A stretch of DNA of 64,000 nt from the NCBI RefSeq assembly GCF_007751035.1, contig NZ_CP036433.1, positions 5,499,001 through 5,563,000 of the forward strand, given 5' to 3'. Every line of letters starts with the position of its first letter. Position 1 is the first letter of the stretch. Position numbers and translations under genes: made by a program. The notes below the pieces were generated by a model. The model saw nothing but the letters and a program-made list of their open reading frames with translations, was not told where the DNA came from and did not search any database. This DNA is from Lignipirellula cremea (GTDB lineage Bacteria > Planctomycetota > Planctomycetia > Pirellulales > Pirellulaceae). Below are positions 46,843 through 54,428 of the stretch, in pieces.

Positions 46843-47291
46843 AGATGCTTGTGGGATGATGGGAAGGCTGCATCCGTCTAACGATGTCGTGCCATCCGCC
46901 TTACCTATACAATCGGAAAAACCCATTCAACCAGATTCAATAAAGAACGCCCTCAGGGGGGGAATCCTTAAGACGCTTGCGGGTCGTAACAATTGCGTCG
47001 ACTTTTCCGGCAGCGCAAAGTTTTCTTGGGGTAAATTACGTCCCCTCCAGTTCCGTGAGATCATGGAACTAACAGCAGGGCAGGCTGTCGTCTGGATGCA
47101 GGCCGGCAAGTTCAGACCGAACCGGGCGAACAAAATCGCAAGTCAAGACAAAATTCAAGACAGCAGGGGCTATTAGATAGCCATCGCAGCCAATGAGCGT
47201 TCCTTTTCAGAACGTAAGCGATCTCCCTGTGGGAGATTCTGCTGGCGTGCGCAAAATGCCTGGAACAGCCCGTGGGCCGACGCCAGGCGGC

Positions 47292-47340
47292 GCGACGTTT
47301 GCGTCGCTGCTGAGTCCCCGATCTCTGCCAATCGGGGACT
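47292..47340. terminator. Two adjacent hairpins downstream of porin-like copy 3
   Basis: Hairpin A, GCGACG-TTTG-CGTCGC, is at 47292-47307. Hairpin B, AGTCCCCGAT / ATCGGGGACT, is at 47313-47340 with an eight-base loop. Both correspond in order and spacing to the pair after copy 2; stem B has compensatory changes. Confidence 0.6.
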
Positions 47341-47397
47341 GCCGCCACAAGACACTCATTCCGGCTTGCCGCTGCCCTGGCGGCCGGATCGAGGAGA

Positions 47398-48870
47398 CTA
47401 ACGGAAGTAGTGGTTAAACTGCGCCAATACTTCTGTATCAAAGTTGCGGTCGTCCTGCCGCAAAGGCGTCACTACGCCAACCCGCAGCGTGGACTTCTGC
47501 CCCAGCTGGAAATGCATCGCAGCCGTCAGGTTCAGCACGTCAAACCGGTTGGTCGCGTTGCCGTAACCATACGTGGTGTAGCCCACGTAGTCTGCATTCT
47601 GCACGGCCGTGTTGTAGTGCAACTCCACCAGCATCGCCAGGCCGGTGACATGTGCGCTTGGATTGCGATAGATCCATGAGCCGACCTGAAAATCCAGCAT
47701 GAACAGATTCTGGTCCTGAATCACGCCCGGCGAAGGATTGCCGGTGAAGTCCACCCGGTTGCCATTCAGGTCGAAGTCGAGCTGTGCAAAACAGGTGACG
47801 AAGAGCCGGTCGGTAACCTGCTCGGAATATCCGATAAACGGCTGCAGGTGCCACGCGTCATTGCTAATGCGGAACTGGTCGCCGCCGCCCAGGTCCATCG
47901 TCTCGGAGGGACCGTTGGGGATCACCATCGCCAGTCCGATCGACAGGGCCGTCTGGGGAGAGCTGTACACGTACTGCTTGTAAGCCAACGCAATGTTACC
48001 CAGCTGCTGATCGTTGCCGGCAGGCTCATTCACCGAAAGATTATTGTCAATCGAACTGATCAGCGGCAAACGCACTTCGATGGAGCGGTTGCCGTCGTAA
48101 AACGGACGCTCGATTCCCGCCGTGTAACGATCGGCGTTGAAGTCGTTTCCCAGGGCATCGGTGAACGCATTATGGAAATGGTTGTAGTTCAAAAAAGCGC
48201 GGTGCCGGACAAAGGGCGAATTGTTATCCGAGATTTTGATGCGACGGGAGTAGCCGGCCACGCCGCCGGCGCCTTCGATGGGGGTCGGCCCGCTTACGAT
48301 GTCGCAATACTGGGCGCTGGAAATGGCCATGTCGCCAACCATATTTGGCGTGAGACTCTGCGATTCCGACGACACGCCCGACTGCCGCACAAAGTTGTCG
48401 ACCGACGCGCTGACATCCACATCGCCCGTATCCGCCGTAGGCGCCGGAATATTGCTCAGGTCCTGGGGCGACGCAGACGGATTACTGGGATCCATCGGCG
48501 AACCAGGGTCGACCGTGGGGGCCGAAGGAGCCCCCTGGCCCGGCGGCGTCGGCCTGGTCGGGTTCATGTAGGAACCGCCCGGCATCGACGAAACGGGCCC
48601 CATCAACGCCGGCCCGTACGAATCACATTGGGGCTGGTATTGCTGCGAATACTGGTATTGCTGGTATTGCTGGTATTGCTGGTATTGTTGCGAATACTGG
48701 TATTGCTGCGAATATTGCGGATGATAATGCTGTGCGTGCGCCGGAGTGGAGACCGTCAGGGCAAGAATCATGGCGCCAAAACTGAGAACAGCCGTCCGGC
48801 GCCGCCCAACGCCTGCAAAAGAGCCCAGCACTCTGCTAGCAATCGCAAAGCGTAGTAAGGCCAACTTCAT
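47398..48870 (-). CDS. Porin-like outer-membrane protein, tandem copy 3, with Gln/Tyr-rich repeat
   Basis: The 490-residue paralogue keeps the same barrel (RYTAGIERPFYDGNRSIEVRLPL, ending QFNHYFR) and signal peptide region. In place of the short HQPGNCVGC segment after the signal peptide it has a Gln/Tyr-rich repeat (YQYSQQYQQYQQ-type, nt 48636-48720). This could be a surface-exposed, adhesive or flexible segment; it is inference. The ATG at 48870 has GGAGG seven bases upstream; the upstream frame extension to 49038 looks non-coding. It diverges from the O-methyltransferase at 49348. Confidence 0.87.
   Translation of the reverse strand: MKLALLRFAIASRVLGSFAGVGRRRTAVLSFGAMILALTVSTPAHAQHYHPQYSQQYQYSQQYQQYQQYQQYQYSQQYQPQCDSYGPALMGPVSSMPGGSYMNPTRPTPPGQGAPSAPTVDPGSPMDPSNPSASPQDLSNIPAPTADTGDVDVSASVDNFVRQSGVSSESQSLTPNMVGDMAISSAQYCDIVSGPTPIEGAGGVAGYSRRIKISDNNSPFVRHRAFLNYNHFHNAFTDALGNDFNADRYTAGIERPFYDGNRSIEVRLPLISSIDNNLSVNEPAGNDQQLGNIALAYKQYVYSSPQTALSIGLAMVIPNGPSETMDLGGGDQFRISNDAWHLQPFIGYSEQVTDRLFVTCFAQLDFDLNGNRVDFTGNPSPGVIQDQNLFMLDFQVGSWIYRNPSAHVTGLAMLVELHYNTAVQNADYVGYTTYGYGNATNRFDVLNLTAAMHFQLGQKSTLRVGVVTPLRQDDRNFDTEVLAQFNHYFR
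48636..48720 (-). repeat. CAATACCAG-type tandem repeat in porin-like copy 3
   Basis: Read on the minus strand, nine-base GCAATACCA-like units, encoding Gln-Gln-Tyr, are arrayed with imperfect interruptions (Tyr-Ser-Gln). The plus strand shows TGGTATTGC repeated. The unit length keeps frame, so the array could vary in copy number. Copies 1 and 2 have no such array. Confidence 0.8.
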
Positions 48871-49347
48871 GAGGGTACCTCCGTGTACATAACGGGGCTG
48901 GAGCCCCCGATTCATGGTGACTTGGTTGAGCGGACGCTGACGCCAGGCGATCACCGATCGACCGCCTGCCCTACTATTTCGGACATCCCCCCAAATTGGC
49001 ACTACTGCAACGATCGGGACAGTCGTTAAATTCCGCACTCCCCTGCGCGTCGTAGCGATTGCGGAGGAAAGGAAAGACAGGGACTTCGGGGTGTTTAATG
49101 GACGAGAATCGCCCGTCTTGCGGCCATTGTCATCCCGCCGGCCGGACGCAAACGGAGCGGACAGCGTCTCCCCTGGTCCCCCGTTTTGCTACACTTTGGG
49201 ACGATCGGAACACTACCTGAAGATTTTCCGGAGGGAGTTCGCTGCTCCCAGCCGAGGCGGCAGGAAACCGGGGATAGAGGGAACGCGAGTTCGCCTGGAC
49301 CGCCGCTTCTTGCCCCCTGTTTACTCTCACGAATAGAAGGTGGAGTG
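48871..49347. other. Divergent intergenic region with copy 3 leader
   Basis: This 477-bp gap separates copy 3 (minus) and the O-methyltransferase (plus). It begins with the copy 3 ribosome site and a leader hairpin at 48894-48907, a stem GGGGC / GCCCC like those of copies 1 and 2. A GACAGTCGTTAAATTCC-type block and a GTCGTAGCGATTGCGG block echo the other leaders, weakly. I see no clear gene. It should contain both promoters. Confidence 0.55.
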
Positions 49348-50406
49348 ATGCCGCTTTCCGCCCTGCAGCAACCGACGGTTGACCCGACTCCCATTTTCGA
49401 ACATTTCCGCGGCAGTTATGGCTCCGACCTGCTGACCGCGGCCATTGCACATTTTGACCTGTTCGGCTGCCTGGCGGAGGAACCGCTGGACCTCGAGACG
49501 CTGGCGTTGCGGCTGAAGCTCGATCGCCGGCCGGCTCGGGTGCTGATCACCGCCCTGCGAGCGATGGGACTGCTCCAGCAAACCAAAGCAGGCGCACTCG
49601 AACCCACGGCCCTGGCCGTGGAACACCTGACGCCGGGAGCTTATTTTAGCGTCGCCGACTACGTCGGGCTGGCAGCGCAAAGCCCAGGCGTGTTGGAAAT
49701 GGTCGACCGCTTGCGGAGCAACCGCCCGACCGGCGCCGATGACGGGTCTGGCGCCGCTTTCATCTATCGTGAAGGAATTGATTCCGCGATGGAACAGGCG
49801 GCCGCCGCCCGGCATTTTACGCTGGCTCTGGCCGGCCGCGCCAAAAACGTGGCGCCGGTGCTCGCGGAGCGGTTGTCGCTGGAGGGCGTCGACCGGCTGC
49901 TCGATGTGGGAGCCGGCACAGGCATCTACAGCATCGCCCTGCTGCAGAAAAACCCGCAGTTGCAGGTGGTCCTGCTCGACCGTAGTGAAGTGCTGAAAGT
50001 GGCCCGGGAGATGGCGGACGCTTATGGGGTGGCCGAGCGGATTGAATTCCTCGCCGCCGACATGTTCGAAGCCGACCTGCCGCAGGACTGCCAGGCGATT
50101 TTGCTGTCGAACATTTTGCACGACTGGGATGAACCCGCTAACCAGGCGCTAATCGCCCGCTGCGCCGCCGCCCTGCCGCCACGGGGGCGACTGCTGATTC
50201 ACGATGTGTTTCTGGACGACGACCTGGCTGGTCCCTTGCCGATTGCCCTTTACAGCGCCGCCCTGTTTACGCTGACTGAAGGCCGGGCCTACAGTGCGGG
50301 CGAGTATCGCCAGTGGATGAAAGACGCGGGACTCGCCGCCGGCGACTGCACGCCGACGCTCATCCATTGCGGGCTGCTCGAAGGCGTACGGACTGCAAGC
50401 GTTTGA
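49348..50406 (+). CDS. Family-2 O-methyltransferase
   Basis: The 352-residue protein is a SAM-dependent methyltransferase of the acetylserotonin/caffeate O-methyltransferase type. Residues ~20-100 form the winged-helix dimerisation domain (DLFGCLAEEPLDLETLALRL, RALRAMGLLQQ). The catalytic domain starts at about 185 with LLDVGAGTGIYSIALLQKNP, then DRSEVLKVAREMA, FLAADMFE, and the catalytic region ILSNILHDWDEPANQ. The substrate is unknown. The ATG at 49348 has AAGGTGGAG upstream; the frame extends to 49186 without a site. It converges with the PPC-like gene. Confidence 0.9.
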   Translation: MPLSALQQPTVDPTPIFEHFRGSYGSDLLTAAIAHFDLFGCLAEEPLDLETLALRLKLDRRPARVLITALRAMGLLQQTKAGALEPTALAVEHLTPGAYFSVADYVGLAAQSPGVLEMVDRLRSNRPTGADDGSGAAFIYREGIDSAMEQAAAARHFTLALAGRAKNVAPVLAERLSLEGVDRLLDVGAGTGIYSIALLQKNPQLQVVLLDRSEVLKVAREMADAYGVAERIEFLAADMFEADLPQDCQAILLSNILHDWDEPANQALIARCAAALPPRGRLLIHDVFLDDDLAGPLPIALYSAALFTLTEGRAYSAGEYRQWMKDAGLAAGDCTPTLIHCGLLEGVRTASV

Positions 50407-50469
50407 CAACCTGGCAGAATGAGCGCCACTCGCACTGGCGCGCCTCAGCCTGAAGCAATCAGGCCCGGG

Positions 50470-52968
50470 CTATTCGACCAGAACGACGACCTTGACCTGC
50501 GAAACCACGGGAAAGCCTTCGCGCAGCGCTCGCACTTCAATGGTCAGTTCATGTTCGCCGGACTCCACTTGCCCAGGCACAGCCGTCACCTGCAGGATCG
50601 CCGTATCGTCCTCGGTGACGGTGACCCGCTCCGCATGGAAATTCGACGGTCCCTCAAAACGCACCCAGGGGGCAATCTGAAAATCGGCGTTGTCCGGTCC
50701 CGCCAGGTCCACGGTGACAGGACCGGACAGCTGGACCGAGCGAGAAACAGTGACCGGGATCGCCACCGAGCCATTCCGCAGACGTAATTCGGCCGCGTCG
50801 ACGGTCGCCTTGAGCAGGGCGCCTTCGACGTTCATGGTGATCCGTTTTTCCATCCGATTGATGAGCCGGTGCATTTTCCCCTGGCCGTCGGGCTGGTCGA
50901 CAATGGTGTTGAGCGAGATACGCGACGTGCGATCAATCTGCACCCACTCCGGCAGGTACAGCGGAAAGGGCAGCTCTTCCACTCCCGGCGGAACGACGAT
51001 CGGATCCCCGATAATGCCCTGGCGAACACGATCCGGGATCGCCGCCATCTGCAGTTCGACAGGACCGGCGTAGCCTTCCAGACGCTCCAGTACGACCGGT
51101 GCCAGGTACGTGGCTCCGCGCTGCACCACCCGGCCCGCATCGGGATAGGCCGGGCGCACCACGGCCCGCGGCTTCATCACGGGCGCCATCATCAGGGAAG
51201 ATCGCACGACGCGCTCCGTTCCATCTTCCAGCACGGCGGACGCTTTGATGGTGACCCAGCCTGCTGCGGTCGAGGCGTCAGCCGGGCACCAGATCGGAAT
51301 GTCCAGGCGATTCTGCTTCTCTTCGATCACCATGACGTCCGGCGTGCGGAGGCCAGGCGGCAGATTCTCCAGCTCGATCGTAATCGGCCCCTGGTAAGCA
51401 GTGCGGACGACATCCAGCGGCAGCACGCCCGCTTCGTCTCGCACGCGACGACGCTTCGGTTCGATCACGACGGCCGGTTCCCCAGCGATCACGGTCAGCC
51501 GATCCGGCGCCTGGAGCGTAAAGCCGGTTTCCACCGGCGTCATGACCAGGCGATAGCGGGCCAGCGGCGAACCGTCCCCACCCGCCAGATCAGAAATGTG
51601 AATCGTGTATTCTCCATCGGCTGCCGCTCGAAAAAGAAGCTCAGCGTCGATCGAAGTGCGTGTGTCGTCGCTGGAGACGACCCTGGTCGCCGCGGCGTCA
51701 TAGACAGCCACATCAACATCCAGCGGCGATCCCAGGCGGTTTGCTTCGACCAGGACCGTCCAGGCGTCCCCTTTGGCGGCGGTGAAGCGATAGACATCGA
51801 CGCCCTGCCTCTCGCTCAGCACGCCGGTCAAAGCGCACGGCGGCGTTAGTTGCTGGGGCGATTCACCCCGCGGCGTTTCAATCTGTTCATCCAGATCGGT
51901 CAGGTCGAAAGTGAACGGCAGCGTTTTGCCGAACGGCGTTTCCAGTTGATACGCAAAGCGGTCGCTCTCAGGCTGGCTGGGGAAAGTTATTTCGCGCATG
52001 GTCGACTCCAGCCCCGGTTTCCCGGTCGCGAGTCCTTCGCCCCAGAACGTAACCGCACGGGTGTCGCCACGACGGCCTGCCGCCGGTACGGCAGACAAAA
52101 CATGGGGAGCGTGAAGCACGGTGAGCGGGTACACCTGGGCCCAGTCGCCCCGGTAGTCGAGATCGTAAAGCTTCAGGCGATACTCGGCCCCTTGCTGCAC
52201 CAGAAAGCTGACATGCAGCCCTCGCCCTTGCGTATCGGCAGCGTCGGCGACGGCCCGGCCGGCATGGTTTGTGATTTCCAGCACCGGTTTCATGGCCGGT
52301 CCATAAGCGTGGGCCGGCAGACTGCAGGTGACGAGCCCTGATTTCTCGGGGACGAAACTGTAGTAGTCGATTGCTTCTTTCCGTTCCAGGCGTCCGCATA
52401 TGGTGACCGGCAATGCCGGCAAACGGCGGTAGCCGACCTGCCGATCGCCAATTGGATCATGGGCGGACTGCATGACGACGGGGCAATCGGATTCGTTCAC
52501 GGTCGGCTCGCCGGAACCGATCAGGAACTCGCCCATGCTGCTGATGCCGTTGACGTTCGCGGCCTGCCAGCGGACGACACCCGGCTGCAGATCGGCCGGC
52601 AACGTCAGGCGGACCGGCAATTCTCGCGGCACGCCGAACGGCTTGTTGCTATTCATGGCGCGGCCGCCCATCCAGTGGGGCGAACCGGGGAAAATCATCG
52701 GCCCCGGCGGACCCAGCACTTCGCACCTGATGCGGGCGTCGTGCAAGAAGATCTGTGTGTCGGGGGTAAGATCGTACCCGCCCAGTCGCACTTCAACCGT
52801 TTGCCCGGGGTTCACGCACGGCGGATCGACATAGCCGACCTCCGGCGCTTGTTGGCCTTGCGCGACGGCCGAGAACGCAACGTACGCGGTCAGCGACAGG
52901 AGCCCATGGAAAGCAGAGCGACGGCGCGCAGAGCGGGACAGCGGGCGAGAGACGGGAGCCATCGACAT
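50470..52968 (-). CDS. Exported PPC-domain-like protein
   Basis: The 832-residue protein has a basic N-terminus and a hydrophobic signal stretch (FHGLLSLTAYVAFSAVAQG). It is built of beta-sandwich domains: an IPT/TIG-like start (YVDPPCVNPGQTVEVRLGGYDL) and a pre-peptidase C-terminal-like domain at ~370-510 (VYRFTAAKGDAWTVLVEAN, DPDVAVYDAA-like LDVDVAVYDAAATRVVSSDDT). It lacks an evident catalytic site. The ATG overlaps the stop of the DUF1501 gene (TGATG), so it is translationally coupled. Such triplets with DUF1501 and DUF1549/1553 genes are common in planctomycetes; function unknown. Confidence 0.82.
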   Translation of the reverse strand: MSMAPVSRPLSRSARRRSAFHGLLSLTAYVAFSAVAQGQQAPEVGYVDPPCVNPGQTVEVRLGGYDLTPDTQIFLHDARIRCEVLGPPGPMIFPGSPHWMGGRAMNSNKPFGVPRELPVRLTLPADLQPGVVRWQAANVNGISSMGEFLIGSGEPTVNESDCPVVMQSAHDPIGDRQVGYRRLPALPVTICGRLERKEAIDYYSFVPEKSGLVTCSLPAHAYGPAMKPVLEITNHAGRAVADAADTQGRGLHVSFLVQQGAEYRLKLYDLDYRGDWAQVYPLTVLHAPHVLSAVPAAGRRGDTRAVTFWGEGLATGKPGLESTMREITFPSQPESDRFAYQLETPFGKTLPFTFDLTDLDEQIETPRGESPQQLTPPCALTGVLSERQGVDVYRFTAAKGDAWTVLVEANRLGSPLDVDVAVYDAAATRVVSSDDTRTSIDAELLFRAAADGEYTIHISDLAGGDGSPLARYRLVMTPVETGFTLQAPDRLTVIAGEPAVVIEPKRRRVRDEAGVLPLDVVRTAYQGPITIELENLPPGLRTPDVMVIEEKQNRLDIPIWCPADASTAAGWVTIKASAVLEDGTERVVRSSLMMAPVMKPRAVVRPAYPDAGRVVQRGATYLAPVVLERLEGYAGPVELQMAAIPDRVRQGIIGDPIVVPPGVEELPFPLYLPEWVQIDRTSRISLNTIVDQPDGQGKMHRLINRMEKRITMNVEGALLKATVDAAELRLRNGSVAIPVTVSRSVQLSGPVTVDLAGPDNADFQIAPWVRFEGPSNFHAERVTVTEDDTAILQVTAVPGQVESGEHELTIEVRALREGFPVVSQVKVVVLVE

Positions 52969-54314
52969 CAGACCATTCCTGGAATCAGTTGGCCGCCATT
53001 AAGCAGCGGGAGCGGACGACCCAGCGGCGTGTAATACGTTTTCCGCGGGTTGATGCCCATCTGGTGGTAGATCAGATAATGCAGATCGTGGATTGTCATC
53101 GGGTCGCGGGTCGGCTCTGACGCCTGGGAGTCCGTGGCGCCGATTACCCGGCCGCCTTTGACGCCGCCGCCTGCGATCAGGATCGATTGGGCTTTGCTCC
53201 AGTGGTCTCGGCCGTTGTTCTTGTTGATGCGCGGCGTACGGCCCATTTCTCCCATCATGACGACCATCGTGCTGTCGAGCATGCCGCGTTCCTCGAGATC
53301 GCCCAGCAAAGCCGAGAACGCCTGGTCGGTCGCCGGCAGGAAGTCGTCCTTGAGGGAGGGGAAACAGGCTTCGTGCGTATCCCACCCGGGGTGGTCGATA
53401 CCGATAAACCGGCAGCCGCCTTCAACCAGGCGCCGGGCCAGCAGGGCCGACTGGCCAATCGTCGAGTAACCGTACCGGGCGCGGACCGCTTCCGATTCGG
53501 CCTTCAGGTCGAACGCTTTCTGGGCCGCTGGCGAAGTGACCAGATCGTGGGCTTTTTGATAGTAAGTGGTCATCTCGGCCGCTTTCCCTTCGGCCTTCCG
53601 CTGGAGCTGTTCGACCCCGGCCAGCAGTTGCTGGCGGCGCGACATGCGGGGGTTACTGATCGAACCGGGCGGACGCAGATCCTTGACTTCAAAGTCCGCC
53701 TGGACGGGATCGCTTTCGATCACAAAGGGGGCGTACTGCGGACCGTAGAAACCGGGGCCGCCTGGCTCCATCGGCGAAGGCAGGTTCACATACGGCGGGA
53801 CGGATCCGGCCAGTCCCAGTTCCCGGGCCACTTTGGAGCCCAGTGACGGGAAGTGCGGGTTGATGGGAACTCGCGACGCCTGGCCGTCTCGGAAGCGGGC
53901 CTTCTCACCGGTCATTACATAGTAATAGCCGGTGCTGTGGCCGTTATCTTCATGCGTATGGCTGCGGACGAGGGCGAACTTGTCCATCACCCCGGCAATC
54001 TTCGGGCAATGCTCGCCGACGAAAATGTCCGGCACTTTGGTGGCGATGGGGCGGAATGGCCCGCGGATTTCCGACGGGGCTTCCGGCTTGAGATCGAACA
54101 TATCGATCGTGCTGGGGCCGCCTTCCAGGAAGATAAAGATCACGGCCTTGGCGGGTGCGTCTGCGACCGCCCCGCGGGCTTCCATTTCCAGCAGCATCGG
54201 CAGGCTCAGCCCGGCCGCCAGCCCTGTCGCTCCGATTCGCAATGCATCACGACGGCTGATTCCGTTGCACAGCCGTGATTTCGGCTTGCCGTGTGGCAGT
54301 TCTACTCGCAGCAT
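52968..54314 (-). CDS. DUF1501 Tat-exported protein
   Basis: The 448-residue protein has a Tat signal (SRRDALRIGATGLAAGLSLPM) and the DUF1501 (sulfatase-like alkaline-phosphatase-fold) body: VIFIFLEGGPSTIDMFDLKPEAP, VGEHCPKIAGVMDKFALVRS, MMGEMGRTPRINKNNGRDHW and the C-terminal PLGRPLPLLNGG. It is exported folded. It is the middle gene of a three-gene operon, 114 bp after the DUF1549 gene and overlapping the PPC gene by one base. I chose ATG 54314 (MLRVELPHG), preceded by GGGGA; the frame extends to 54413. Confidence 0.92.
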   Translation of the reverse strand: MLRVELPHGKPKSRLCNGISRRDALRIGATGLAAGLSLPMLLEMEARGAVADAPAKAVIFIFLEGGPSTIDMFDLKPEAPSEIRGPFRPIATKVPDIFVGEHCPKIAGVMDKFALVRSHTHEDNGHSTGYYYVMTGEKARFRDGQASRVPINPHFPSLGSKVARELGLAGSVPPYVNLPSPMEPGGPGFYGPQYAPFVIESDPVQADFEVKDLRPPGSISNPRMSRRQQLLAGVEQLQRKAEGKAAEMTTYYQKAHDLVTSPAAQKAFDLKAESEAVRARYGYSTIGQSALLARRLVEGGCRFIGIDHPGWDTHEACFPSLKDDFLPATDQAFSALLGDLEERGMLDSTMVVMMGEMGRTPRINKNNGRDHWSKAQSILIAGGGVKGGRVIGATDSQASEPTRDPMTIHDLHYLIYHQMGINPRKTYYTPLGRPLPLLNGGQLIPGMV

Positions 54315-54428
54315 GGTGGATCCCCGTTGGGTTTGGCCTGCCTGGAAAAAGGCACAACACAGAATGTAATGGCGATCCGGCGGAGGAGCGTGTGACCAGG
54401 CTGGTCCCTGCAACCCGACGGACGGAGC

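Larger units (their letters stand above)
46804..47397. repeat. Duplicated intergenic unit between porin-like copies 2 and 3
   Basis: This 594-bp gap is the counterpart of 44799-45393. It carries the leader of copy 2 (GGAGG, small hairpin at 46831-46842, GGGATGATGGGA), the GACTTTTCCGGCAGCG block, and the tail of copy 3 with the hairpin pair at 47292-47340. Substitutions and small indels are spread over the unit, so the duplication is not recent. No gene is visible; short minus-strand ORFs overlap the hairpins. Confidence 0.7.
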
